Source: Eopsaltria australis
Taxonomy: Eukaryota > Chordata > Aves > Passeriformes > Petroicidae
Length of the DNA: 64,000 nucleotides
NCBI GenBank assembly: GCA_034509425.1
Contig: JAVTVJ010000858.1
Span: 1-64,000, forward strand
Reading direction: 5' to 3'
Part shown: positions 51,101-61,945 of the stretch, piece by piece
Numbering within the stretch: position 1 is the first letter of the stretch
Layout of the letters: the number at the start of each line of letters is the position of its first letter
The notes under the pieces: model-generated
Database searches by the model: none
What the model was told of the DNA's origin: nothing
Seen by the model: the letters and a program-made list of their open reading frames with translations, nothing else
Translations under genes and position numbers: made by a program

Positions 51101-54100
51101 ATGGTGCAGGCACAGAAGACTATTTCATTAGGCACTTTTTCAAGTCACATAGACTGAAGAAAAATATTCAGGAAAGAAGGTGTATGTCATTGAGAGAAAT
51201 TTGCAAATCTGCAGCGCAGTTCAATGAAAGTTTAAAAAAAAACCAACCCAACCCAAAAGCTTCCCTCCACCCTCCAAACTGCCAGATACATACTTAACTG
51301 CTGCTAGAAGAGCTGGAAACTCATCTCAGAAATGTCAAGCACAGACATTTCACAGATGCTTTTTCATGTCTATGACAATGAGAAAGGGAGAAAAAGCAGA
51401 AAGTGTAGATTTTGGGACATAAAGAGTCCAATGTTGAGCTGCCTTGAAGGGTTCAGAAACACAACCTGTTCACTGTTTCTTTCCTGAGGTGTACTGAGTC
51501 CCCCTAGGAGGGGGAATGTTTGTCTGCCATCATCCCATCTGACCTTTTTGGTCCAGCGAAGAGAGGGGACATAGGAGAGGGCTCTTCTCTTGACCTCTCC
51601 CCTCATGACAAACCACAGCTTTGTGGATTTACAGGGAGGGGAGGTGCTTGGTGGACCTTAAGTTTGCTTCAGGAGTTTTGAGGAAAGGAGAGGGAGGGAT
51701 ATGAAGAATGTATATTTTAGAGTGGGTATCCAATCTGGAATTGCTGGCTGGGTCCCCTGATGGTACTGTCCAGCCTCGTGGGCCACAATTTCCATACAAC
51801 CCTTGTGGCTGTGTCTGAGTTGCTTTAAAGTCATCTTCCTCCCAGGCTTCTCAGATGGTGGATTTAATCATTACTCTTTTGTACCAGCTTGCTCCTAGAA
51901 TTGCAGTGGTGTTGCAGCATGGTAATTCTGGATGGAAAAGACTACCTCCAACTCTTCTAAGAAAACTGCAACATGCAGACTTGCTGACAGCCTGTTTCAT
52001 CTCTAAATTTAATTAGTTCTACAAGGACTGGTATAAGGCAGTGTAGAAATCAGTTTTTTATTACCCCATAGTCAGACTTCTGGATATGCAGCTCTGAACA
52101 CAGACTAAAAAGCCTCACTAGGACACTGAAAAAATTGGCATTTATGAACAAACAAAAGGGTAAAAGATTAAGATAAAAACTTAGCTGTAACAATCTCAGG
52201 GTGTGTATTTTAATTAAAATAGTGAACAAAAACAAAGGCATGCCACTTAAAACGAGCTTCCCAGAAACAAAGAATTACACATGAGACATAATGGCTAATG
52301 AAAAGCATAGCCTGCTGATGAATAATAAAAATTTTGACACTTCTAACTCATTCTTTAAATATTCCTGCAGGAGGGATTATCAAAGCAAATAAAAAACTAC
52401 CATCCAAATCAAAAATTGGGTGTCTTGAAGCAATTTTTGCTTTAAGTATAAGAAAATGCAATCCAGGGAAAGCAAAAAAAAGAGTTTTATTTTCATTTTG
52501 ATACTTTCAATCTTCACATTATAAGTATATAAAATTTTGTAAAAATACGTATACAAATAATAAGCAGATAAGTATTCAAATATCTGAAATGGGTTTATAT
52601 CTTCCACAGGTCTGGTTCTCCTTTTGTAGAGGTTTTATACCAGAAAACCTTATTCATGTCCATGTACTTACACATACAAGAAGGACATTTGCATTTTTCA
52701 CTTTTCTTGAAGGACCTAAAGACACTTTGGGGACCATTTGGGAGACCCAGGTAGCTTTTCCATCTGTTTTAGAGAGAATCAGCTTCTCAATTTTTTCACT
52801 TGGTGCCATTTTACAAGGGGAAGCAGCCTGCCTCTCCACAGAGAATAGGAGACAGGTGCATGCTATAAAACTGAATCGGAATTTGCATCTCAATTTAAAG
52901 AAAAAGTTATCTGAGCTTGTTGACAGCACCAGACATGGAGGTAGTCCCACAGATTTGGTGACACTATTCATATGATTAAAATTCTTTTGTAGCTCATAAA
53001 AGAAATTAGACTCATGTTTACTATTTTGTAGCGATAAGGCAGTTAGCATTTCTTGAAACTCCTAGGGATTGCTTTTTTTATGCAAAATTCTGTGTTTGAT
53101 TAGTTGAGTAAAAAAAGGGAATGGGAGAACAAGCCTGATTTTGGTACTGCATCAGGTCGCAAAGATGAAGTATGTTTTCTTTTTAAATATTGAATCTTGC
53201 AGTGAGACCGGATCTACAGAAGCAGTGTCAATGGGAGCGTGTATGTGCAGACAGCCAGCAAATCCTTAAGGTTTTTTCATCCAATATTGAGCATAAATCC
53301 AGGCTTATACAATCTATCACTTCAGGTCAAAATGTTATTAAAAAAATCAACATTATGCTCTGCAGCTTTATGCTCTTTTTAAATTAAGGAACAGCTGCTT
53401 GATGATGAGAATTTTGGTAGAGTATCATGAAAATGCTTCAGTGAGAGCTCTCCTAGAGAAGGTCTATAGAAACATGACATTTAAATTCAGGACAAATATA
53501 TGAAGTAAAGGGAGATGGTCTAAAAAGTAGGAAATGTTCTAAATGTTCTGCAGTAAGACTGCTGCTCCTTTCCCTAAAGGATGAGGCCCCAAGACAAGCC
53601 AAAACAAAAAGAAAAAAAAAAAAGAAAAAGGAGGAGGAAACCATTTAGCACAAACACTTTGAAAAAAAAAAAAAACAAGCAATTTTCACATGTACAAGGC
53701 AAGGTGGCTACTGACTAACGTGCCAAAACTAGGCAGATTGGCTTCAGAGCACATCTGCTTAGGCAAAGGCCCAGGAAATGAAAACTTGAAAGTTTGAAGG
53801 ATGATGGTAAATTGATTTCTGCCGGGGAAAGGCAGAAACTGTGGTTAATTGGTTACCAGGCTGGGATGAACCCTGATCAGCACTGCCTGATACAAACCTG
53901 GCCCCAGCAACCTGGCTCTGAAGAGATCTTCATGCACCCATACCATTGCTGCCGTTTTGAAGCTGATCCCTAAAAATGAGGGCTGGTCTAGTGGTCTTTA
54001 CAAAGACTTTCTTTCCCCTCTGCTTGCTGGTTTTGCAAGCCATAGATGCCAGTGTTGCACCCAAGCCACATGAGTGGGAGGCCCTGCCCTGTGGGTGTTT

Positions 54101-56299
54101 TACATTTCACAAAGGCCAAGAAAACACAGTAAGTTTACACTGATGCTGACATGGCTGGGAAACTCCAGGGAGAGGCGAAGCTCTCTGCCTACTCTTCCTC
54201 TGCATCAGGGCTGGCACGGACAGTGTGTGCTCAGGGGTGTGAAACATGGGCGCACTGCTTCCAGCACCGGGGAAACCCCAGCATTTCAGAGGTTTTATGG
54301 ATTTCCAGTACAAGTAAGATAGCAGTGGGGATGAAATATTTACACAAGGGAGCATTCTTGCTTTCTTGCTTTCAACCACAGGTCTTGGCTCTGCACCTGA
54401 CAAGCACCTAAAAGGTAGTGGCTTGGGCAGACTGATGCACAAACTGCAGCTTTTGCTCATAAAACCTCAGATTCGGAAGCAAATTTCACCTTAACGAAAA
54501 CTGTAATTTTTTTCAGGAAAATAGTGTTATCTGTCATGATTGCATTTGGCAAGCCTCACTAGCTTTAAAGTTGTTATTTAGAGACACAGTGTTTGCCAAC
54601 ATGATACAATTGTAGATGCAAGCCTCTTGACTTCAAAGAGGAAACAGCTTTGAAATGGCAAATTAAGTTTGGCAAATTTTGGCAACTACTTTAACAGTGA
54701 ATTATTACTCATTTTTTTTCTATGCAATTACTCTGGTTTTCGCAAGAGCTCCTGCTGTGCAGAGAGTCTGAGAAGTCTCCTCTGAGCTCAGAGACAGCAA
54801 ACACAGTGGTACCACTTTCATAAGCTAAGGCAAAACCTTGGTAAAGTGTTAAGACACATCTACAGCTGTCTCCTAAACGCTGACTGATTTAAAATAGACT
54901 TCTCTTTGCATATTGAGCATTTGTCAGGCTGAATTGATACATTTAGAATATTTGGTTCATTTATTTTTCTAGGAAAATTCCGTGTCTATTCAGTCTTACC
55001 TCCTGTTTGATGCCCTGGATAGATCTACCCAAAGTTTTCCCTCAGCCCCCTCCATACATTGTGCCTACAAGAGTTGGCATTGTTTTGTTGCTTGGAGACA
55101 GCTGCAGGAACACACAGTGGCATAAATCACACCTGACTCTGTTGCTAAGGAAATAAGACCATCTCCTGTTTTTTCTTCAGACCTAGCAGTAAGTGAGGAA
55201 AGCAAAATTTATATTCAGGATATTTAAAATATTGCTTTAATTTAACAAAAGGAAAAAAGGAAACTATGTAATGCATATCTGTAACAGCTTCCCTGGGGAA
55301 CAAATACTGAATTTTCATTCTTCTGGAGGTGATCACTGGAAGCATAGAATTTGAACAGGTTGTGTGATAGAGGAAAATAATTAGACACAACCTGGATTTG
55401 GGGCATAAAAACTCCATAAACTTTTTGGAAGGCTTTTAAAATTGCACTGCAGTGCCTGCTGCTCACCTTAATGTTTATAGAGCTCCAGAGGAAGGATAAA
55501 AAGCAGTTTTTGCCACTAAAAACTTGACTTTGGCAAAAATTGAACATGAAATAGTTGTAATGTGTGGGGTTCACTGACTGGCCCCTTGGATGGATCTTCA
55601 TCTATTATGTCATTTGCCTGGCCCTCAAGTTTCAGAGCCTCATACCAATTGTTTTAGTACATCTGGGAAGGCAAGGAAGGCTGGTAGGGATTTGTCTGTG
55701 TCTCTGAGACCCATTTCCATTCCCCCCAGCACCAGCACAATCCATGACTAAAGTCAGACTCTCCCTTGCTCCAGTGAATGCTGGTGTGGTCACCTCTCGC
55801 CTCTGTGGTTGTAAACAGAGATATATTACACTCCAATTATAAACTGAAGGAAATTTTTGATCAGCTTACCTGATTTAATTTTTTTAAGAACTTGTGGAAT
55901 GTGATAGAACAATATGTAAGTGAGGAAATGCATGCAACAGTGCTAGTATGCAAACTCTAACATATAAACCAATATTTAACAATAAGCTTAACATGGCAGA
56001 AAACATTAGATTTAGAATTCCTGCTGTTGGTGGTGACCAGCTGAACAAAATGTCCCACCAGTGATGTTATCTATCTTTCTTCATTTTCTCCAAGACATGG
56101 TGTATCTCTTCTATACCAGGATGAACGATGATTAAGTTCTGTGTCCATTGCTTCAGATGTGTTCCAGCAGCCAACACAGGTTGTCGTGCTGCAGTAGTTT
56201 TTTCACCAGTGCAAGGTTCATTCCAATGGGGGTGGGTAGTAAATCTTGACAGGATGTGTAGCTAGATTGCAGCAATTAGTGGGTTGTGACAGAATCATC
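48111..56299. other. Non-coding stretch
   Basis: No supported gene. A smaller GC- and CpG-rich patch lies at 48,870-49,030 without any recognisable product. A-rich runs occur at about 53,599-53,612 and 53,662-53,676. ORFs overlapping on both strands at 50,666-50,964 are short and without motifs. Confidence 0.5.
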
Positions 56300-57345
56300 T
56301 AATTTAGGTAAAATTAAGAACGTAGATGCTTGCTTATTTCTGTAGAGATGTTGTCCCTCAGTACGGAATCAGGAACAATTCCCATACAAACACATCCCTT
56401 TCCAATGTATATAAACACAGTTCCAAGGAGTTCATCAGGATGCACTGCAAACTGAATAACATTTTGTTCAGTGTCAAGACAAATGTCTTGGGCCTTAACG
56501 GTGTTACTTTCACCAATAAATCCTTGTTGGTCCCATGCAATGCATGCATCAGCATGGACAGTTTGTTACTTGTTCCCATTTTGCTGGACCCACCCATACT
56601 CTGTGCTATATCAGTAATTCCACAGTGCAATGACTGGGTATGTAATGTATGCTGAAGCATCATGTATTATTAGAATAAAATCTTTACTAGCTGCTAGGGT
56701 CATACATGAAATTAACTAGATGCCACCAAGATGGAAATTCTCTTTGAAATTTATTTGCATTATCCCAGATTGCTTTACGAATTTCAGTGGGCAAGGTACA
56801 TTGCCTTCCCTTATAATTGCTGCTGCAGGAAGTTGTATCCACAATTGAGTTTGGATAGAACTAATAGGGTATTGGTACAGGCTGTACCTAGAATAGTCAT
56901 TATATAAGTTGGCAATCCTTTTCATCAATCCCTTCCCATTGAGGTAATACACCTGATAAAGAGCAATTGGTTTCAATTGGTAAAAAACACTTGGTATTGA
57001 GTTTATTTTGTTTACCAGGACTTCAGCATTCATGCCCTATAGTAGTCCTAATGCTGTCCCCAGGATACCAGTCACATCCCTCCTTCATCATTTTGAAGAG
57101 GTGAGGGTCAGTCCACAGAACAATGACAACCACCCTGTGTAAGATGTGCTCGGGAATGATGAGTAGGCAGGTTTAATTGCAGATATTAATCTGCACTGAT
57201 AATTCCACTTGTTTGAGGGACCACGAAGGAATAAATAAGACTTTTTGTTGGCATTTATATTTTGATTTGATTTTATATCAGGGTTCAGTTTTGAAGTGTG
57301 TGAAGATAAAGTTTCAACAGTTTTACTGGGAGTCTTGAAAATTTT
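56300..57345 (-). pseudogene. Decayed protein-coding remnant, possibly retroviral env
   Basis: The minus strand carries two ORFs in a row, 57,033-56,716 (105 codons) and 56,663-56,358 (101 codons). Protein-like sequence continues between and around them in shifting frames, with in-frame stops. Visible features include an aspartate/cysteine segment (KAQDICLDTEQN) and a cysteine-rich word (YIGKGCVCMG) in a frame other than the second ORF. The cysteine- and aromatic-rich pattern suggests a secreted or envelope glycoprotein, and retroviral env is the best guess. No flanking LTR, pol sequence or fusion-peptide region was identified, so assignment is weak. It is clearly inactive. Confidence 0.35.
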
Positions 57346-57610
57346 TACTTTCAAGTAAGACTGGTATGAAGAGGAGCTTTGTCAAATATCAGAGGTGATC
57401 CAAACTTTGATTGAATACAAACTGTATTCAATTCTTGTATTGAACTACAGTTATTCTTGACTCTATACTCTCTTTGTGTCACTCCATGACGAGGACCACC
57501 ACAGAGGAGAAGGATTAGGATGCTGCCACCAAGAAATTCACATCAGGATCAAGTTGCCCACTTTCTCACTCACAGCACTGACATGCAGCAAGTTGAATTA
57601 GTTGTAAACT
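57345..57610. repeat. Left copy of a duplicated flank (matches 62,381-62,590)
   Basis: From TTACTTTCAAGTAAGAC to CACTCACAGCACTGACATGC this segment matches the right-hand copy, with small indels. Shared words include AAACTGTATTCAATT, TTGTATTGA and ATCAGGATCAAG. Either the gene block belongs to a larger duplication or this is a dispersed repeat found on both sides. Confidence 0.75.
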
Positions 57611-57898
57611 GTGACTTGACAAACACCTGGAAAAACTATGGTCACATGCAACACATGCTATGAAAACATACCAATACCTTTAGGGAGATGTTTAAATCTA
57701 TACAGCCCTCATGCTTTCAATCTGCTTGTTAGTTTTTTGTGAAGTCACTGATAAAGCCCCCAGAGGTAAAAAGTCACAGATTCATGGATGATTGACTTCT
57801 ACAAGGCAAACATGCTTCTTCATGGGCATAAAGAAGTATTAAAAGCTTCCCACATCAGGCAACCCTAACATGCTTTCTTAATCAGCACAAATGTGCTT
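57611..57898. other. Spacer between the duplicated flank and a CR1 copy
   Basis: No feature recognised. Confidence 0.5.
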
Positions 57899-58425
57899 TG
57901 AGTCACAGAACCACCTCAGTGTACCTGAAGTGGAAATGGACTGCCAGAGGTCAACTGCTCCAAACTCTCCTGCTCAAGCAGTCACTGAAAGACGGAGGCC
58001 AGGGACCACAGTCACACAGCTTCTGAGTGTCTCTAAGGAAGGAGATTGCATGGGTACCCTGGGCTAGATCTGTCACTGGTCAGTCACTGTGACAGCAAAA
58101 ATGGTTTCCTGATGTTCAGAGGGAAGGTTTTTGCTTTGCGGTGTTTTGCTTTGTGCCAGTTGTCATTGAGCATCCCTGAAAGGAGCCTGGCTCAGTTGTC
58201 TCTGTACCTTCCCTTCAGGTACAGATATATCTTGAAAAATTATCGCCTTTGGAGCCTTCTTCAGGTTGAAGAGTCTGTAGGCAGTACTTTCAGCTCTTCC
58301 TAACAGGGAGATGCTCTAGTTCCTTCACTATCCTTGAGAACTTTTGCTGGGTGGTCTCCCATATATCCACCTCTCTGTTGTCTTCCCCAGTGTTGAGCAG
58401 GAGGAGTTGGATCAGACCTACAAAG
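57899..58425 (-). mobile_element. CR1 LINE 3' UTR, antisense
   Basis: Reads on the plus strand as the reverse of a CR1 3' UTR: a CACAGAACCACCTCAG-like start, a CCTGCTCAAGCAGTCACTGA word, a TTCCTGATGTTCAGAGGGAA word, CCTTCCCTTCAGGTACAGAT, a GCCTTCTTCAGGTTGAAGAG word, and GGGAGATGCTCTAGTTCCTT. It lies immediately upstream of the first RING-gene unit and is not repeated before the second. Confidence 0.85.
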
Positions 58426-58503
58426 TCAGCAGAGTAAGAAATGCCTCAAGATGGTTTATTTCTAAAAAAACGTAATGCTGCGTATGAATGGTGAAGCCTG
58501 TGA

Positions 58504-58518
58504 CTTTATTTAAAAAAA
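58504..58518 (+). promoter_or_regulatory. Candidate TATA element, gene 1
   Basis: TTTATTTAAAAAAATA lies about 600 bp upstream of the start codon, at the position matching a better TATA in unit 2. Whether transcription starts here is unknown. Confidence 0.25.
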
Positions 58519-59055
58519 TACAGCAAGGGGATTCTGCTCAATAGCAAGGCAGCATAGAGAATCTGGCAACCTTTTGTTCCCTGAAGCCAGAGCTTGTGTG
58601 TTCTGTGTGTAGCTCCTGAAAGCCCTGTGGTGTCACCAGAAAGTCATTGTGACATGTGTGACATCAATCCTTTTCGCAGACTGGGGGTCAGCCCTGAAGG
58701 GCCAGAATTCCTGCCCTCCTCCACTGGGAAAATCTGCATGTGTGGGAGGATTTGCGGTGAGGTGATAGTGGCAGCACCTGAGGAGTTGGTCCCAACCTCA
58801 TGCACTCCCAAGCTATAGGTGCTATTGCTGAGAGGCCAGAAACTGCTTTTACACCTTCACAATTCCTGCTTGCACATATCAGAAAGGTCAGTAACTGCCC
58901 TGCCCTGAGAGCTGTCACATGCAGAGACACCTCTGGTGTCACTTGTCTGCCCCAGAATACTCTCTGGCCCCTGTGGCAGCTCAAGCACGGCCTTGAGGTA
59001 GAACAGGCAGCTCTTCAGTGCTTGATGTGCACAGCTTGGCTGCTGTCTGCAGAGT

Positions 59056-59078
59056 GCATCTCTGATTTGTATCTCTAG
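59056..59078 (+). promoter_or_regulatory. Candidate splice acceptor upstream of gene 1 start
   Basis: Pyrimidine-leaning TCTGATTTGTATCTCTAG ends 42 bases before the ATG. That TAG is also the last in-frame stop upstream of the start. It is preserved in unit 2 (about 60,914-60,935). If used, the gene has a spliced 5' UTR, possibly starting at the TATA-like sites. Confidence 0.25.
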
Positions 59079-59120
59079 GGCAGGCCAGGAGCCTCGTGTC
59101 TCTTTGGTTTGCGGTGCCAG

Positions 59121-59861
59121 ATGGCATTGAAGGATGGTTTCTCAGAAGGTGACACCTCTCCTACTGCCAGCAACAACCAGAGGCCCCTGGCTATCCCTCG
59201 AAGAGCTTTTGAGTGCCCAATCTGCTTGGACACCATTGAGGAGGAAACCTCTGTGAGCTGGTGTAGACATACTTTCTGCTTTCCTTGCATACTGGAATGG
59301 GCCTGCATCAGACCTGTTTGCCCGATCTGCCGGGAGCCTTTCCAATACCTCTTCCGCAAGGTGGCAGATAATAGCTATAAGGTGTACTACATCAGCTCTG
59401 CCAGACATGGAAGGAGAGGAAGGAGAACTTATCGCCACTCTGCAGAAAGGATGCGGTATCATTCCGCAGGCCACCGGCACCGCAGATCTTCCAGTGAAGA
59501 GCGCAGTCGTGGCCGTGCCAGACACAGGGAAAGGTACCGAAGCAGGTCCCAGAGGCGGAACCGTGATGGTCACAGCAGGGGTCAGCAGGCCTGGAGTTCT
59601 GACCCCTCAAGCAGCAGGAGATGGCAGCACAGCAGGGCTCAGGACATGGCTTCTGAAACTTCTCGTGGTTGGGACCAAGCTGCAAGGCACGAGCAGGATG
59701 TCCCAGTCCGCTCGGGGAGGAGCGAGCACCGTCAGCAGGCGCAACGGGCTTCCTCCAGGGAACCACGGGCAACCAGGAGCCGATCTCGGTGGAGGTTCCA
59801 CAGCACTTGGCGACGAACACAGAGAGAAGAGCAAAGGAGGAGGGATCACAATGAGGAATAA
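59121..59861 (+). CDS. Topors-like RING-finger E3 ubiquitin ligase, copy 1
   Basis: Intronless ORF of 246 residues beginning MALKDGFSEGDTSP. The reading frame is open back to 59,079, but this is the first ATG, and the same ATG opens copy 2. Residues 32-70 form a complete C3HC4 RING: C32, C35, C48, H50, C53, C56, C67 and C70, spaced C-x2-C-x12-C-x-H-x2-C-x2-C-x10-C-x2-C. EPFQYLFRK follows, as in Topors-type RINGs. Residues from about 90 onward are a basic arginine/serine-rich tail with RSRSQRR-like runs. RING proteins of this type transfer ubiquitin from an E2; Topors also acts as a SUMO ligase in nuclear bodies. Full-length Topors is over 1,000 residues, so most of it is absent here. A 183-bp in-frame duplication at the 3' end brings in a TAA at 59,859, while the frame stays open afterwards to a TAG at 60,018. 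A processed-pseudogene-derived family that regained expression is possible. Confidence 0.72.
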   Translation: MALKDGFSEGDTSPTASNNQRPLAIPRRAFECPICLDTIEEETSVSWCRHTFCFPCILEWACIRPVCPICREPFQYLFRKVADNSYKVYYISSARHGRRGRRTYRHSAERMRYHSAGHRHRRSSSEERSRGRARHRERYRSRSQRRNRDGHSRGQQAWSSDPSSSRRWQHSRAQDMASETSRGWDQAARHEQDVPVRSGRSEHRQQAQRASSREPRATRSRSRWRFHSTWRRTQREEQRRRDHNEE

Positions 59862-60020
59862 TCTGCAAGGCCTGAAGGCGATGTACCCAATTCCTCAGGG
59901 AGGAGTGAGAACTGTCAGTGGGCACAGCAAACTTCTTCCAGGGAACCCCAGGCAACAAGGAGTCAATCCCATCAATCCCAGCAGACATCCCACAACCCTG
60001 AGGGGCACAGGGAAAGGTAG
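59721..60020 (+). repeat. 183-bp in-frame duplication at the gene 1 3' end
   Basis: The segment starting AGCGAGCACCGTCAGCAGG at 59,721 recurs, diverged, from 59,904 (AGTGAGAACTGTCAGTGGG), exactly 61 codons later. The first copy runs into the gene 1 stop. The second copy continues in the same frame after that stop and ends with the residues TSHNPEGHRER and TAG at 60,018-60,020, the same C-terminus as gene 2. Gene 2 holds a single copy of the unit. Confidence 0.75.
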
Positions 60021-60116
60021 CACACTCTACCAAGAAGGGTATTACTATATGTCCTGCTACTTGTGTCACAAATTATACCATTTTACACCAAAGCTGTTTC
60101 TACTAACAATTCCAAA

Positions 60117-60122
60117 AATAAA
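60117..60122 (+). terminator. Poly(A) signal AATAAA, gene 1
   Basis: Canonical hexamer about 255 bp after the gene 1 stop and about 100 bp after the downstream in-frame TAG. The aligned position in unit 2 (about 61,814-61,819) reads ACTAAA, a weaker variant. Confidence 0.55.
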
Positions 60123-60321
60123 GTCAATTCTAACCATCAAGCTTGGTGCATAGACTCTCTCCTCCATCAGAAAACACATCCAAAAATCTCGAGACCTATG
60201 TAAGGGTGGCCAGGGTTAGGAGGATAACAAGCTAGAAGTTAGAAACTAGAAAAAACATCTTGAGTTGGTTTATTCCTAAACCAGAATGTAGTTCTGGATA
60301 TGAATGGTGAAGCCTGTGGCT

Positions 60322-60331
60322 TTATATAAAA
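60322..60331 (+). promoter_or_regulatory. Candidate TATA box, gene 2
   Basis: TTATATAAAA about 650 bp upstream of the gene 2 ATG, a closer match to a TATA box than the aligned site in unit 1. The distance implies a long or spliced 5' UTR if it is used. Confidence 0.3.
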
Positions 60332-60977
60332 AATACAGCAAGGGAATTCTGCTTGATAGCAAAGCAGCCTAGTGAGACAAGCTAATTGGGAAGCTTTTGT
60401 TCCCTGAGGCCAGAGCTTGTGTCTTCTGTGTGAAGTTCCTGAAAGCCCTGTGGTGTCATCAGAAAGTCATTGTGACATGTGTGACATCAATCTTTTTTGC
60501 GGTGTGTGGGAGCCCTGAAGGGTCAGAATGCCTGCCCTCCTCCAGTGAGGACAGACATCAGCAGGTGGGGGAAGGATGGGCCCCCATTCTGTTGGCTGCC
60601 TCCTGAGGGCATAGAGACAATTTCCTGTGCAGGGAGAGCAGTAAGACCCAGTGAGCTGGTCACAACCTGCCACGTTCTCAGGCTTCTGCTGCTGTTGCTG
60701 AGAGGCCAGAAACTGCTTTTACACCTTCACAATTCCTGCTTGCACATATCAGAAAGGTCAGTAACTGCCCTGCCCTGAGAGCTGTCACATGCAGACACCT
60801 CTGGTGTCACTTGTCTGCCCCAGGATAGTCCTGCAGCTCAAGCACGGCCTTGAGGTAGAACGGGCAGCTCTTCAGTGCTTGATGTGCACAGCTTGGCTGC
60901 TGTCTGCAGAGTGCATCTCTGGTTTGTATCTCTAGGGCAGGCCAGGAGCCTCGTGTCTCTTTGGTTTGCGGTGCCAG

Positions 60978-61718
60978 ATGGCATTGAAGGATGGTTTCTC
61001 AGAAGGTGACACCTCTCCTTCTACTGTCAGCAACAATCAGGTGCTCTGGGCTGAGTCTCCACATAACTCAGAGAACCAAATGTGCCCAATCTGCTTGGAC
61101 ATCATCAACAACCAAGTTTCTGTGAGCTGGTGCAGCCACACTTTCTGCTTTCCTTGCATACTGGAATGGTCCCGCAACAGAGCTGTGTGCCCGATCTGCA
61201 GGGAGCCTTTCCAATACCTCTTCCGCAAAGCAGAAGACAATAATTATGAGGTGTACTCGATAGGGCACTACATCAGCTCTGCCAGACATGGAAGGAGAGG
61301 AAGGAGAACTTATCGCCACTCTGCAGAAAGGATGCGGTATCATTCCGCAGGCCACCGGCACCGCAGATCTTCCAGTGAAGAGCGCAGTCGTGGCCGTGCC
61401 AGACACAGGGAAAGGTACCGAAGCAGGTCCCGGAGGCGGAACCGTGATGGTCACAGCAGGGGTCAGCAGGCCTGGAGTTCTGACCCCTCAAGCAGCAGGA
61501 GATGGCAGCACAGCAGGGCTCAGGACACGGCTTCTGAAACTTCTCGTGGTTGGGACCAAGCTGCAAGGCACGAGCAGGATGTCCCAGTCCGCTCGGGGAG
61601 GAGCGAGCACCGTCAGCAGGCGCAACGGGCTTCCTCCAGGGAACCACGGGCAACCAGGAGCCGATTCCTTCGATCCCGGCGGACATCCCACAACCCTGAG
61701 GGGCACAGGGAAAGGTAG
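60978..61718 (+). CDS. Topors-like RING-finger E3 ubiquitin ligase, copy 2
   Basis: Intronless ORF of 246 residues sharing the MALKDGFSEGDTSP start with copy 1. The C3HC4 RING is complete: C36, C39, C52, H54, C57, C60, C71 and C74, with the same internal spacing as copy 1. The linker before the RING (residues 15-35) is largely different from copy 1, and many RING loop residues differ. Four extra residues (SIGH) precede the shared YISSARHGRR tail start. The arginine/serine-rich tail is almost identical to copy 1 until residue 229, then ends TSHNPEGHRER. Expected role is E3 ligase activity with a nuclear, RS-type localisation, by analogy with Topors; this is inferred. It lies 1,857 bp downstream of copy 1, in the same direction. 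The intact frame in both copies argues for function. Confidence 0.75.
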   Translation: MALKDGFSEGDTSPSTVSNNQVLWAESPHNSENQMCPICLDIINNQVSVSWCSHTFCFPCILEWSRNRAVCPICREPFQYLFRKAEDNNYEVYSIGHYISSARHGRRGRRTYRHSAERMRYHSAGHRHRRSSSEERSRGRARHRERYRSRSRRRNRDGHSRGQQAWSSDPSSSRRWQHSRAQDTASETSRGWDQAARHEQDVPVRSGRSEHRQQAQRASSREPRATRSRFLRSRRTSHNPEGHRER

Positions 61719-61945
61719 CACACCCTACCAAGAAGGGTACTACTGTATGTCCTGCTACTTGTGTCACAAATTGTACCACTTTACACCATAGCTGGTCCTT
61801 CTAACAATTTCAAAACTAAAGTAAATTCCAACCATAAAATTTGGGATCAAGCATCTAATGTCCATTACAAAATGCATTGGAAAATCTAAAGAGACCCTTG
61901 CAATAATGCTGAAGGTTTTGAGGGTAACATGTTAGAACCTTGCCT

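Larger units (their letters stand above)
58436..60250 (+). repeat. Tandem duplication unit 1 (contains RING gene 1)
   Basis: Unit of about 1.8 kb homologous to unit 2 from the upstream GGTTTATT region through the gene and poly(A) region. Alignment by eye shows alternating near-identical and diverged blocks. Near-identical blocks: 58,840-58,960 against 60,697-60,820, 58,978-59,161 against 60,835-61,018, and 59,386-59,784 against 61,267-61,665. Diverged blocks include about 58,700-58,830 and the RING-coding part 59,162-59,385. Confidence 0.85.
60251..61945 (+). repeat. Tandem duplication unit 2 (contains RING gene 2)
   Basis: Second copy of the block, about 1.7 kb, starting near GAGTTGGTTTATTCC and ending near GGGTAACATGTTAGAACC. 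It is shorter than unit 1 mainly because it lacks the 183-bp duplication in the gene's 3' end. No CR1 copy precedes it, unlike unit 1. Confidence 0.85.

Noticed and set aside
59392..60069. A 225-codon minus-strand ORF over gene 1, with a 168-codon twin at 61,273-61,779
   Set aside because: Antisense shadow of the RS-coding region; no start context or known protein resemblance.
59407..60153. A 248-codon second-frame plus-strand ORF over gene 1, with a shorter twin at 61,288-61,791
   Set aside because: It overlaps the RS-rich tail, whose AG/GC-rich codons suppress stops in other frames. Its preservation in both units is explained by the near-identity of the tails, not by selection on the second frame.
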